DNA of 64,000 bases from Corallincola platygyrae (GCF_039544265.1 NZ_BAABLI010000016.1:1-64000), one strand, 5' to 3'. Shown: positions 52,267-61,286, counted from the first letter of the stretch. Translations and numbers: made by a program. The notes: generated by a model from the letters alone, not told the origin.

Positions 52267-52904
52267 GTGAACAAGTGAATTCGCCGGGGCTGCAGCGGCT
52301 ATTGGATATTTTGCAGCGAGATGGCATTAGAGACGCCCGCGTTTTAGATGCGATAGCTGCCGTGCCAAGGCAGATATTTATGGATCCGTCGTTGGCCCAC
52401 AAAGCGTACGACAACACGGCTTTGCCCATTGGTGTAGGTCAGACAATTTCTCAACCCTACATAGTGGCACGTATGACCGAGCTGCTGATTGAGAATCAGA
52501 TGCCACAAAGGGTGTTGGAAGTTGGCACCGGGTCTGGCTATCAAACCGCAGTATTGGCCAATGTCGTGCCGCAAGTGTGTTCAATTGAACGTATTCAAAC
52601 ATTGCAGTACCAGGCAAAAAGAAAGCTCAGGCAGTTGGACCTTCATAATGTTTCAATGAAATTCGGCGATGGTTGGCAGGGATGGGAAACAAAAGCGCCG
52701 TTTGATGGCATATTAGTCACGGCTGCGCCTGACGATGTTCCCACCGCATTGCTTGAGCAGTTGGCTGATGGTGGCTGCTTAATTATCCCTGTTGGTAGTA
52801 ATGAACAGGTGTTACAACGTATTACCCGTCAGGGCGATAAATTTTATAGCGAACAAATTGAACCGGTTCGCTTTGTACCGCTGGTTAAAGGAATTCCAGA
52901 TTAA
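52263..52904 (+). CDS. pcm: Protein-L-isoaspartate O-methyltransferase
   Basis: This SAM enzyme initiates repair of isoaspartyl residues in ageing proteins. The protein is about 213 residues from ATG 52263, with the PCMT signature GQTISQPYIVARMTELL and SAM-binding VLEVGTGSGYQTAVLA. The C-terminal VRFVPLVKG matches E. coli Pcm. The frame is open to GTG 52242, but ATG 52263 overlaps the surE TGA as ATGA, the usual coupling. yqaA starts at its last base. Confidence 0.96.
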   Translation: MSEQVNSPGLQRLLDILQRDGIRDARVLDAIAAVPRQIFMDPSLAHKAYDNTALPIGVGQTISQPYIVARMTELLIENQMPQRVLEVGTGSGYQTAVLANVVPQVCSIERIQTLQYQAKRKLRQLDLHNVSMKFGDGWQGWETKAPFDGILVTAAPDDVPTALLEQLADGGCLIIPVGSNEQVLQRITRQGDKFYSEQIEPVRFVPLVKGIPD

Positions 52905-53482
52905 TGAAACTGTTTTCTCCGATGTATGATTGGGTGATGTTGAAAGTCAGACATCGCCATGCTCCGGCTTATCTCTACGGAATGAGCTTTGCCGAATCCG
53001 TCTTTTTCCCTATTCCTGTCGATGTCATGCTGGCCCCGATGACGCTGGCAAAGCCCAGCAAGGCTTGGCATTACGCCGCCTGGTCAACCGTATTCTCAGT
53101 TTTGGGGGGCATTGTTGGCTATTGGTTGGGATTCTTTCTGTTTGATGTGTTGGTTGAGCCGACAATCGCAGCGATAGGTTATCAAGATAAGTTTGCCCAC
53201 GCGGTGAGCTGGTTTGAAGAGTGGGGCGTGTGGGTAGTGTTTCTCGCCGGCTTCTCCCCCATACCCTATAAGGTGTTTACAGTATCTGCAGGTATGATGC
53301 AGATGGTGTTTCTGCCCTTTGTGATTGCCTCTTTATTTGGGCGAGGCATGCGCTTTTTCCTGGTTAGCGCGCTGATGCGATGGGGGGGCGCGAAAATGGA
53401 AGCGAAACTCAGGGACAATATCGACCTGCTTGGTTGGTTAACTGTCATCGCCGCGGTAGGGGCTTACCTAATATTGCGCTGA
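52904..53482 (+). CDS. yqaA: YqaA family inner-membrane protein (DedA-like)
   Basis: This 192-residue protein has about five hydrophobic segments and the SNARE-associated/DedA-like fold. The segments AESVFFPIPVDVMLAPM, the glycine-rich GGIVGYWLGFFLFD and GFSPIPYKVFTVSAGMMQM are characteristic of the family, with re-entrant loops typical of lipid-handling DedA proteins. Its precise function is unknown. It lies between pcm and nlpD, an order seen in marine gammaproteobacteria, overlapping pcm by one base. Confidence 0.85.
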   Translation: MKLFSPMYDWVMLKVRHRHAPAYLYGMSFAESVFFPIPVDVMLAPMTLAKPSKAWHYAAWSTVFSVLGGIVGYWLGFFLFDVLVEPTIAAIGYQDKFAHAVSWFEEWGVWVVFLAGFSPIPYKVFTVSAGMMQMVFLPFVIASLFGRGMRFFLVSALMRWGGAKMEAKLRDNIDLLGWLTVIAAVGAYLILR

Positions 53483-53494
53483 TATCGGTAGTTT

Positions 53495-54361
53495 GTGATA
53501 GAGCATAGGAAAGTTAAAACACAGAGACGTGGATGGTGGCTACCGCTCATAGCGGTAGTTGCGCTTGCGTCTTGCTCTTCGAAAACCCATCAGCCAGCGC
53601 CAGTCAGCGAACTCAGTAAAAAGTCTGAATATACAGAAGAGAAGCGTGGACGTCTCAAGGCGTCCACTTACAAGGTAAAAAAGGGAGAAACTCTCTATGC
53701 CATTGCCTTTGCTGCAGGTAGTGATGTGAGGGAGTTGGCAAAATTAAACAAAATTTCTCCGCCTTATACGATTTTTCCCGGCCAAACCCTCAAATTACGT
53801 GCGCCATCTCCCACTAGCTCCGGCCAAGTGTCAAGAAAGCCGACAAAACCTCCAGCAACCAGTAAAACTGTGACTCAGCCACCCCCGGCGAAGGTTGATC
53901 CGAAAAAAGGCAAGGATTACTCTGGCAAAGGCGGTGAAAAAAACGCCAAACCCAAGCCCGCTTCCGGAGAGAAATATCCCTCGAAGGTAAGTCGTTGGCG
54001 CTGGCCCTCTAAAGGCAAGGTTATCTCCTGGTTCAATAGCAAGGAGCAAGGAACCAAAGGTATCGACTTTGCAGGTAAGAAGGGTGACCCGATTTACGCT
54101 GCCGCAGATGGCAAAGTGGTTTATTCGGGCAGCGCGTTAAGGGGCTATGGGCAACTAATAATAATAAAGCACAGCGAGGACTACCTGAGTGCTTATGCCC
54201 ACAACAGTCGGCTGCGTGTGAAAGAGCAGCAGTGGGTGCGAGCCGGGCAGCATATCGCCGATATGGGAAGTAGCGGTGCTGAGCGTGTGAAATTGCACTT
54301 TGAAATCCGTTATCGGGGAGCGTCGGTTAATCCGACGCGGTATTTGCCCAAAAAGCGCTAA
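53495..54361 (+). CDS. nlpD: Murein hydrolase activator NlpD
   Basis: This is a 288-residue outer-membrane lipoprotein that activates AmiC at the septum. It has a signal peptide with lipobox ending in SC (VVALASC), a LysM peptidoglycan-binding domain (about 56-100, TYKVKKGETLYAIAF), a Lys/Pro-rich linker, and a LytM/M23 domain (about 170-285). The first metal-binding His is absent (KGIDFAG instead of HxGxD-type), while LHFEIR is kept, so the domain is catalytically dead, as expected for an activator. GTG start at 53495. The rpoS promoter often lies inside this gene. Confidence 0.93.
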   Translation: MIEHRKVKTQRRGWWLPLIAVVALASCSSKTHQPAPVSELSKKSEYTEEKRGRLKASTYKVKKGETLYAIAFAAGSDVRELAKLNKISPPYTIFPGQTLKLRAPSPTSSGQVSRKPTKPPATSKTVTQPPPAKVDPKKGKDYSGKGGEKNAKPKPASGEKYPSKVSRWRWPSKGKVISWFNSKEQGTKGIDFAGKKGDPIYAAADGKVVYSGSALRGYGQLIIIKHSEDYLSAYAHNSRLRVKEQQWVRAGQHIADMGSSGAERVKLHFEIRYRGASVNPTRYLPKKR

Positions 54362-54422
54362 ATCCAAAAGCGTTACTTAGCCGTAGTTTGGTCTTGTTAG
54401 TAGACAGAGTGGGAGACTGCGT

Positions 54423-55412
54423 ATGGGCCGTGTTAATGCTTCTGAAGAAGAGATGGTGATGGATCCAATGGAAGAGGATCAGGAAAGCCCGGCGAAAGCC
54501 GAATCAGGTGATGATAAAGAGGGCAAAGGAAAAGACGCCCTGATGAGTGATGACCTGACGCAAGAAGACCTGCAGAAAAACCTGGATGCTACCCAGCTTT
54601 ATCTAAGCGAAATTGGTTTTTCTCCCCTGCTTACCGCAGAAGAAGAAGTGTATTTCTCCAGGCGTTCACTAAGAGGGTGTGAGGCTTCGCGTAAGCGAAT
54701 GATTGAAAGCAACCTCCGCCTTGTTGTTAAAATAGCCAGACGATACAACAACCGTGGTTTAGCCCTGCTGGACCTTATCGAAGAGGGTAACCTTGGCCTT
54801 ATTCGTGCGGTTGAAAAGTTCGACCCTGAACGCGGGTTCAGATTCTCTACCTACGCCACTTGGTGGATCCGTCAGACGATTGAGCGGGCCATCATGAACC
54901 AGACGCGTACCATTCGTTTGCCTATCCATGTAGTCAAAGAGTTGAATGTCTATCTGAGAACGGCACGTGAATTGGCCCACAAACTGGATCATGAACCAAC
55001 CCCAGATGAGATAGCTGAAGAGTTGGATCGCCCCGTCGATGATGTTCGTAAGATGCTTCGCTTGAATGAGCGTATTAGCTCGGTAGACACGCCAATCGGC
55101 GGAGAAACAGATAAAGCGTTGCTGGATATCATTGCTGACGAAAATGACGGTGGCCCCGAAGTTAATCTTCAGGACAAAGATATCCAAGACAGTATTGTTC
55201 ACTGGTTAGGTGAGTTGAACTCTAAACAGCGAGAAGTGCTGGCGCGTCGATTTGGTTTGTTGGGATATGAACCATCGACTCTGGAAGATGTAGGGCATGA
55301 GATCGGTTTGACGAGAGAGCGTGTTCGTCAGATCCAGGTCGAAGCGTTGCGTCGTCTCAGGGATATTTTGATGAGTCAAGGATTGTCTGTGGAAAGCTTG
55401 TTCCGCGTGTAA
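54423..55412 (+). CDS. rpoS: RNA polymerase sigma factor RpoS
   Basis: This is the stationary-phase/general-stress sigma factor. The 329-residue protein has an acidic N-terminal region 1.1-like tail, region 1.2 (LDATQLYLSEIGFSPLLTAEEE), region 2 (NLRLVVKIARRYNNRGLALLDL, with FRFSTYATWWIRQTIERA), region 3 and region 4 (EDVGHEIGLTRERVRQIQVEALRRL). Sequence tracks E. coli RpoS closely after residue 50. It follows nlpD by 61 bases. A strong inverted repeat terminator follows. Confidence 0.97.
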   Translation: MGRVNASEEEMVMDPMEEDQESPAKAESGDDKEGKGKDALMSDDLTQEDLQKNLDATQLYLSEIGFSPLLTAEEEVYFSRRSLRGCEASRKRMIESNLRLVVKIARRYNNRGLALLDLIEEGNLGLIRAVEKFDPERGFRFSTYATWWIRQTIERAIMNQTRTIRLPIHVVKELNVYLRTARELAHKLDHEPTPDEIAEELDRPVDDVRKMLRLNERISSVDTPIGGETDKALLDIIADENDGGPEVNLQDKDIQDSIVHWLGELNSKQREVLARRFGLLGYEPSTLEDVGHEIGLTRERVRQIQVEALRRLRDILMSQGLSVESLFRV

Positions 55413-55455
55413 AAGCAGGTACTAGGGCAGATAGTAAGAGCCATTCGAATGAAGA

Positions 55456-55489
55456 AATGCCAGTCAGTTAAACTGACTGGCATTTTTTT
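55456..55489 (+). terminator. Intrinsic terminator after rpoS
   Basis: A very long 14-bp stem (AATGCCAGTCAGTT/AACTGACTGGCATT, single-base loop with pairing flanks) is followed by a T-run. The core is nearly identical to a hairpin downstream of mutS at 61719-61741. Confidence 0.92.
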
Positions 55490-55616
55490 AAGATAAACAA
55501 GATCGGCTGACTGTCGCTGGTTTGATTCGGCTCTGTTCCCTTCATCGAGTAAGCCATCACAATGCCTATATTCAACCTGAGGAAGGTAGAGCCGGGAACC
55601 TTATTTGATTGTGGCT

Positions 55617-56018
55617 CTATTTGCTCTCTAACATTGCCCGCATATCCCTAACCAAATTTTCGCGATCGTTTTTTGCTCTTTCCGCAAACTCTGGATGAGT
55701 ATTGGTTTCGGGTTCGTACTTGGTGCTCCAGACAATCATTTCTAACAGCACTGGCATCATGTCGATACCGGCCTGAGTTAAGGAGTAGACTTTCTTTCGT
55801 TTGTCTTTTTCGTCAGGTTGTTTGGTAATCAGCTGATCTTGCTCTAGTCGTTCCAAGCGATTGGAGAGGATGTTTGTTGCCATCTTTTCATCCGACGCCA
55901 ATAAGCCGGAGTAAGTGTTTTTTCCAAAAAACATCAAGTCACGCAGGATCAGCAGGCTCCATTTGTCACCGACAAGATCCAGTATGTAAGAAATAGGGCA
56001 GTCTGAGCGTCTTGGCAT
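55617..56018 (-). CDS. HxlR-family transcriptional regulator
   Basis: This is a 133-residue winged-helix regulator of the HxlR (DUF24) family: CPISYILDLVGDKWSLLILRDL, then the recognition helix region MATNILSNRLERLEQDQLI and the basic wing KQPDEKDKRKKVYSLT. A single N-terminal cysteine (Cys7) sits where YodB/HypR-type sensors carry a redox- or electrophile-reactive thiol. It is divergent from a SnoaL-like gene with a palindrome cluster between them, so it probably represses that gene and itself. The inducer is unknown. Confidence 0.85.
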   Translation of the reverse strand: MPRRSDCPISYILDLVGDKWSLLILRDLMFFGKNTYSGLLASDEKMATNILSNRLERLEQDQLITKQPDEKDKRKKVYSLTQAGIDMMPVLLEMIVWSTKYEPETNTHPEFAERAKNDRENLVRDMRAMLESK

Positions 56019-56398
56019 AGTTGGTTTTCAGTTAGCCTGGAAAAAGATGAAGCTGCATTTTTCTGGAACCTTGCCGTCCAAAGCCCCTTATTTCCTCATG
56101 CTTGAGCGACAATTCTCAACATATAAACAGGTCTGAACACTACCATATTCAACTCAAGCGGTATATCAGATTGCAACGGCTCTGAAGTCTGAGAGTCGTT
56201 AATGACGCGTGTTTTTCGCCTTCCCATAGTTTGCATTGAACCTCACTAACGCCAGATTAGCGCTATCAATTGCGCAGTAAAAAGGTTGAAAGGTTGATCT
56301 CAAACAGTTGCAACTATGTTGCAAAGTGCAAGTTAATTAAATAAGCTTGCAAAAAGCAAGTTAAATTGCAGCAGTTGAATTACCTTCGAGGCTCCCAA
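56019..56398. other. Divergent regulatory region, HxlR / SnoaL-like gene
   Basis: This 380-bp region has no convincing gene. Near the SnoaL-like start it carries a dyad TTGCAAC-TAT-GTTGCAA (56308-56324) and further (T)TGCAA half sites, including TGCAAG...CTTGCA and CTTGC-AAAAA-GCAAG (56346-56360), a plausible operator array for the adjacent HxlR regulator. Most of the remainder shows no clear signal. Confidence 0.55.
56308..56360. promoter_or_regulatory. Putative HxlR operator cluster
   Basis: The perfect 7+7 dyad TTGCAAC/GTTGCAA with a 3-base spacer is followed by an inverted TGCAAG/CTTGCA pair and CTTGC-A5-GCAAG, with repeated GCAAGTTAA. It lies 39 to 91 bp upstream of the SnoaL-like ATG. 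Binding by the HxlR protein is inferred from arrangement. Confidence 0.5.
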
Positions 56399-56878
56399 AT
56401 GGCAGTACCCATCATTGATCTCGACTCGCTCAGCAAACCGCATTGGAGCGAAGCAGACCGCCAGAAAGCTGAAGCCGTTGTTCGGTTTGTGCAGCTGATA
56501 ATGAACGACCACAACTTCGAAGAAGTGCTCAGAAGTTACTCAGGGCAGCGTTACATACAGCACAACAGAACTATCGCCGATGGCATTGAGGGGGTAGTGA
56601 AAACCGTCAGCAGCCTGGTGAAGAACTCACCTGAATTCAGCTATGACGTCAGACAGATCTTTATTGATGGTGACCATGTGATTCTGCACTCTCACGCCAC
56701 GCTCAAAGCCAAGCACCGGGGTGATCAATCGCAGGGGATGAACATCATCGATACCTGGCGCCTGCAAGATGGAAAGTTGGTCGAACACTGGGATGCCGTC
56801 GAAGGCATTAGTTTCGCCATGCGCCTGTATTCATTGTTTGCGGGCGGACAGCTTCGTAATACCAATGGAATCTTCTAA
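56399..56878 (+). CDS. SnoaL-like / NTF2-superfamily protein
   Basis: This 159-residue protein (from ATG 56399) resembles the SnoaL-like polyketide-cyclase fold: FVQLIMNDHNFEEVLRSYSGQRYIQHNRTIADG, then DGDHVILHSHATLK and IIDTWRLQDGKLVEHWDAV. This segment pattern is common in uncharacterised single-domain enzymes that act on small ketones or epoxides, and in stress-induced proteins controlled by redox regulators. The frame is open to TTG 56366, but ATG 56399 follows a GAGG. Function cannot be read; the divergent HxlR gene suggests an electrophile or drug-stress role. Confidence 0.75.
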   Translation: MAVPIIDLDSLSKPHWSEADRQKAEAVVRFVQLIMNDHNFEEVLRSYSGQRYIQHNRTIADGIEGVVKTVSSLVKNSPEFSYDVRQIFIDGDHVILHSHATLKAKHRGDQSQGMNIIDTWRLQDGKLVEHWDAVEGISFAMRLYSLFAGGQLRNTNGIF

Positions 56879-56946
56879 GTAGGAAGCTCCAATTTTACTG
56901 GGCAGTAGTTGCAGAGCTCACACTCAGGAAAACTAATCAAAACAAC

Positions 56947-59900
56947 ATGGATTCGAGAATTACTATGATGCGCTTGATAGTTGGTACGGCGTTACTGACG
57001 CTGATGTTGACCGGTTGTAACGCAGACTCAGATGAGACTTTACCCCCAGCAGATGATTCGGTTGTCACCGAACCGGATCCGGATTCAGGCGAAGGCACCG
57101 ATACGGGAGATGATACCGACACAGGTGACGATACCGATATAGGTGATGACACTGGAACAGGCGATGATAGCGATGAAGGCGACGATACTGATAACAGCGA
57201 TGTGCCGCTTAACCCAACCCAGTTTGTCGCAGTAGATACCAACCAAACCCAATGTTACGACGGTAATGGAAACACTATTGCCTGCGGTTCAGGATATACA
57301 GGTCAGGATGCTGAGTACACCAGCAACGCACCGAGCTACACCAATAACGGTGACGGCACCATTACCGATAATCACACCGGGCTTATTTGGGCCGAAGTAA
57401 CCATAACCAATGTCAGTTTCTACAATGCCGACGCGACAGCCAGCAGTTCAACACTGGCAGGTTATTCTGACTGGCGAGTGCCCACGATTAAAGAGCTCTA
57501 TTCTCTGATCGACTTCAGTGGCGCAACCGGCACTTCCAGCCATGACAGCACCGATGTTCCAGTCGATGCCATCCCGTTTATCAATACCCATTATTTCGAC
57601 ATGGAGTACGCATCAACGGGGTCACGATTTATCGACGCGCAATACATCTCCAGCACTCTCTATGTCGATAAGATTTTTGATGATAACAAGGAACCAAGTG
57701 CTGGCCAGAAAGGTTTCTTCGGTGTGAATTTTGCTGATGGACGGATCAAAGGCTATCCGACTCAGGATACTCCTGACACTTCCGGTTGGAATTTAAGACT
57801 GGTACGCGGCGAAAAGAGTTTTGAAAACGATTTTTCTGACAACAATGATGGCACCATAACAGACAACGCAACCGGCCTGATGTGGATGCAAGACGATAGC
57901 GGCAGCTATTCAGGCGAGGTTGGCACTCAGGGCGATGGCAGTGTGGATTGGGTTGAAGCACTGGCATGGTGTGACAGCTTGTCTTCAGCAGGCTATGACG
58001 ACTGGCGTCTGCCGAATGCCAAAGAATTGCAGAGCATTGTCGACTACGCGCGATCTCCGGATACCACGGGCAGTGCAGCGATTAATCCACTGTTTAAAGT
58101 GTCGACCTTCCTCGATCCTGATGGCTCCAGCATCAATTATCCCTACTACTGGACCAGCACCACTCACCTCGAATCTGATGCTACCAAAGCGGTATATATC
58201 GCATTTGGTGAAGCGCAGGGGCGTTTCAATATGCAGGCCCAAACGTCTGGTGACAGTGAAACTCTGCTCGATATTCATGGAGCTGGGGCACAACGGAGCG
58301 ACCCCAAAGTCACTAACGGCGATAGCTTCCCTGACATCCATGGACCACAGGGTGATGTGCGCTATGTGTATAACTTTGCTCGTTGTGTAAGAGCAGGTGT
58401 TGATACAGGTGACGATACCGATACCGGCGATGGTTCTGAAGCGGCGGATTCAGATGGCGACGGTGTGGATGATAACAGCGATGCCTTCCCGAATGATGCA
58501 TCTGAATCGGCAGACTCAGATGGCGACGGTGTAGGTGATAACAGCGATGTCTTCCCGAATGATGCATCTGAAGCGGCAGATACAGATGGTGATGGCGTAG
58601 GTGATAACAGCGATGTCTTCCCGAATGATGCATCTGAATCGGCAGATACAGATGGTGATGGCGTAGGTGATAACAGCGATGTCTTCCAGAATGATGCATC
58701 TGAATCGGCAGATACAGATGGCGATAGTGTCGGTGATAACAGCGATACTTTCCCGGATGACCCTTCTGAATCGGCGGATTCAGATGGCGACGGTGTCGGT
58801 GATAACAGCGATGTCTTTCCGAACGATGCATCTGAAGCGGTTGATACCGATGGAGACGGTGTAGGTGATAACAGTGATGTCTTCCCGAGCGATGCGTCTG
58901 AAGCGGCAGATTCCGATGGCGACGGTGTGGGAGATAACAGTGATGCCTTCCCGGATGATCCCACGGAAACGGAAGACAGCGATGGTGATGGTGTCGGTGA
59001 TAACAGCGAAGAAACCGGTTCGATTTTAGACATCAGTATCACTGGTCTGAATTACGAAACTGAAACTCAGTCAGGCGTGTTGGAAAATGGTGCCTATGAA
59101 TACGTTGCCGGTGAAACGGTCGTGGTATCACTGTTCGGAACTCAGCTGTTTGAGTTTGACGCAGGTGCAGAAATAACGCTGACCGATCTTGCTGATGATT
59201 ATCCAAATAACGAAGATGATTTCGGTACCGCTTACTTCAGCGAAGGTGAGTTTGCCGAATTCCAGAAACTGGCTAACTTGATTCAGCTGCTGTCGAACCT
59301 GGATATCGATGCCGACCCAGATAATGGTTTTGACGTTTCAGCATTCTCTGGCCTAGGCAGTGTGGAAACGACTGTCGATCTATCGCTCTCTCCAGATGAT
59401 TTCTATGAACAGACCCTGATCGAACTGGCCAACGAGCTCAATACAACGCGCGCTGTCACGCCAATGGTGTCGTTGGATTACCTGTATGACATTGCAGAAC
59501 AGGACATGCTCGTTTACACCTGGGCCTCTATTGATACTGATACAGATGGAGTTCTCGAGTTTCAGACCTATACCTACACCGATGAAGGCTATAAAGACAT
59601 CGTTTCAATTGAGGACGACTTGGGCGCTGTTGCTGAAGAGATCTTGTTCGAATATGACGAGATGGGCCGGATGCTGTCAAAGGCCTATCCCCAGTACAAT
59701 TCGGAAGGCACCAAAACCTTCGAGCGTGGCTATGTATTTAGCTACAACGACCTGGGCCAGATCACCTGCTTTGTTTCTTACTACGACTATAACGGTGATG
59801 GCGGTTACAACTCAGTCACCACCGAACGCTATGAATACAACGCTAAAGGGTGGCTTGAGATCGAAACCGAGGAGAAATCCAACGGAGACACAGAGATCTC

Positions 59901-60615
59901 GACCTACACCTACAATAGCGATGGCACCGTAGCCACCATTTATGCTGTTGAATATGACGAAGAAGATCTGGCCGATTCTGCAAACTTATACACATACACC
60001 TACAACGACTCGGGGCTGGTGACCGAGATGCGCGAGGATTCAGATTGGGATGCTGATGGTGTCTATGAAAGCTACGACCTGGACATTAAAACCTACAACG
60101 AAAATAACGACATCCTTGTGCTAAGCACCAAACGCTACGATGGCGAGGGCGACCTTGATGGCGAGTACACCCAAACCTACAGCTATGATGAAAACGGCCA
60201 TCAGACCGGCTACAGCTACTTCACTGACAATGAGGGCGATGGTGTTGCTGATTATCGATCTGAAGTGATCTACACCCTGGATGCGGATGGCAATACAACC
60301 GACGAGCTTCAGGAGATATACAAGGACGGCGAAACGCTTTCCAGTACTAGACGCTATGTCATGTATACACCGGAGCTAGGTTTCACAGGGGAATATAGCT
60401 CCTATCAGGACAAAGATGGCGATGGTACTGAAGACTACAGTTTCTATGTGAAATACAGTTACAACGAAGCCGGCGGTATCAGTGGTTACCTCAAGCAATA
60501 CGATGATGATAATGATGGCGTGGTAGATTCAGAAACCTTGAAAACTCACAGCTACAACATGGTAACCAAGGGCGTTTCAGCCTGGCTGGTTGCCCTGTTT
60601 GCCTACAACTACTAA
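56947..60615 (+). CDS. Giant lipoprotein: two DUF1566 domains, type-3 calcium repeats, YD-like C-terminus
   Basis: The 1222 residues begin with a lipoprotein signal peptide (lipobox LTGC, Cys24) followed by N, A, D, so outer-membrane retention is likely. Next come an acidic DTGDD-rich linker (about 50-80), two DUF1566/Lcl-type domains (about 131-290 and 298-480; each has GDGTITDN or NDGTITDN, GLIW or GLMW and DWRVPTIKE or DWRLPNAKE), eight and a half 22-residue D[ST]DGDGV repeats (501-690) of the thrombospondin type-3 calcium-binding kind, a middle domain, and a C-terminal Tyr-rich YD-repeat-like region (about 860-1200). Probably a surface or adhesion protein; function unknown. Confidence 0.85.
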   Translation: MDSRITMMRLIVGTALLTLMLTGCNADSDETLPPADDSVVTEPDPDSGEGTDTGDDTDTGDDTDIGDDTGTGDDSDEGDDTDNSDVPLNPTQFVAVDTNQTQCYDGNGNTIACGSGYTGQDAEYTSNAPSYTNNGDGTITDNHTGLIWAEVTITNVSFYNADATASSSTLAGYSDWRVPTIKELYSLIDFSGATGTSSHDSTDVPVDAIPFINTHYFDMEYASTGSRFIDAQYISSTLYVDKIFDDNKEPSAGQKGFFGVNFADGRIKGYPTQDTPDTSGWNLRLVRGEKSFENDFSDNNDGTITDNATGLMWMQDDSGSYSGEVGTQGDGSVDWVEALAWCDSLSSAGYDDWRLPNAKELQSIVDYARSPDTTGSAAINPLFKVSTFLDPDGSSINYPYYWTSTTHLESDATKAVYIAFGEAQGRFNMQAQTSGDSETLLDIHGAGAQRSDPKVTNGDSFPDIHGPQGDVRYVYNFARCVRAGVDTGDDTDTGDGSEAADSDGDGVDDNSDAFPNDASESADSDGDGVGDNSDVFPNDASEAADTDGDGVGDNSDVFPNDASESADTDGDGVGDNSDVFQNDASESADTDGDSVGDNSDTFPDDPSESADSDGDGVGDNSDVFPNDASEAVDTDGDGVGDNSDVFPSDASEAADSDGDGVGDNSDAFPDDPTETEDSDGDGVGDNSEETGSILDISITGLNYETETQSGVLENGAYEYVAGETVVVSLFGTQLFEFDAGAEITLTDLADDYPNNEDDFGTAYFSEGEFAEFQKLANLIQLLSNLDIDADPDNGFDVSAFSGLGSVETTVDLSLSPDDFYEQTLIELANELNTTRAVTPMVSLDYLYDIAEQDMLVYTWASIDTDTDGVLEFQTYTYTDEGYKDIVSIEDDLGAVAEEILFEYDEMGRMLSKAYPQYNSEGTKTFERGYVFSYNDLGQITCFVSYYDYNGDGGYNSVTTERYEYNAKGWLEIETEEKSNGDTEISTYTYNSDGTVATIYAVEYDEEDLADSANLYTYTYNDSGLVTEMREDSDWDADGVYESYDLDIKTYNENNDILVLSTKRYDGEGDLDGEYTQTYSYDENGHQTGYSYFTDNEGDGVADYRSEVIYTLDADGNTTDELQEIYKDGETLSSTRRYVMYTPELGFTGEYSSYQDKDGDGTEDYSFYVKYSYNEAGGISGYLKQYDDDNDGVVDSETLKTHSYNMVTKGVSAWLVALFAYNY
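58447..59013 (+). repeat. Tandem 66-bp repeat (type-3 calcium motif)
   Basis: Eight full 66-bp units and one partial unit (from 58975) encode DxDGDGVGDNSDxFPxDxSExx. Units are near identical at the protein level, differing at a few serine, alanine or valine positions, and the DNA copies are also close, which indicates recent duplication. Unit number is likely to vary between strains. Confidence 0.9.
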
Positions 60616-60641
60616 TCATGCTGGTACTTAAAAAATGATAT

Positions 60642-60682
60642 AAGCCACAACCTTATGATTTCTATCCGGTTGTGGCTTTTTT
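60642..60682 (+). terminator. Intrinsic terminator after the giant lipoprotein gene
   Basis: A perfect 11-bp stem (AAGCCACAACC/GGTTGTGGCTT) with a 15-base loop is followed by TTTT. Confidence 0.88.
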
Positions 60683-60791
60683 GATTCTGAAATCAATCAA
60701 TCAATCTGTCTGTCCTGGCTTTAGCTGGTACTTGGAAAAACTGAAGCAACACTGCCAAAGCAATTGGCTCAACCCTGAAAGGAAAACTGAA

Positions 60792-61286
60792 ATGAAAGGA
60801 CTGTTTGTAAAAGTGCTTTTTGCATGTTCTTGTCTGTTCGCAGCCACAGCGAATGCAAGCATTATCAAAGTCGATGCCCCTGGTTCCCGCTATCACACCA
60901 GCCCTGGCGGGACACTGGCAACTTTTTCATTCGATCTAGGTAGCAATAGGGTTGAGAGTGCTTGGGTTGAGTTCTCGGATTACGAGATCGCTTTTATGGA
61001 CTCAGCCAAATTTTATCTCGACGGTGTTCTTCTTGGAGCGCAGGGATTTGGCATGGGCGTGAATTTTAGCTTTGATCTTACAGACCTTTCTGTACTTGAG
61101 GATGGCAAGGCGATACTGACCTGGAAGATCGGTAAGTACAGGGCCGGATGTCGTTGCGTCACACCCGAAGGCGGTACATCCCTGGTGATGGAGACAGTTT
61201 CAGTGCCTGAGCCATCAGTATTGGCTCTGCTACTCCTGGCTATAACAGGGATAGTTTTTTCTAAGCGAAATAGAGTGAGTTGTTAG
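60792..61286 (+). CDS. PEP-CTERM exosortase-sorted protein
   Basis: The 164-residue protein has an N-terminal signal peptide (MKGLFVKVLFACSCLFAATANA) and a C-terminal tripartite sorting signal: VPEP motif, a hydrophobic helix (SVLALLLLAITGIVFS) and a short basic end (KRNRVSC). Such proteins are cut by an exosortase (EpsH/XrtA type) and released to the surface or matrix. The middle is a beta-rich domain with no known relative to me. The frame is open to 60672, but ATG 60792 has AGGA upstream. Its stop codon TAG straddles the edge of a MITE copy. No exosortase is encoded in the window. Confidence 0.82.
   Translation: MKGLFVKVLFACSCLFAATANASIIKVDAPGSRYHTSPGGTLATFSFDLGSNRVESAWVEFSDYEIAFMDSAKFYLDGVLLGAQGFGMGVNFSFDLTDLSVLEDGKAILTWKIGKYRAGCRCVTPEGGTSLVMETVSVPEPSVLALLLLAITGIVFSKRNRVSC

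Noticed and set aside
58313..59042. Two long minus-strand frames with repeats of HRCYH and SPTPSPS type
   Set aside because: They are mirror images of the DxDGDGV repeat units; low-complexity repeat in one gene yields open frames on the other strand.
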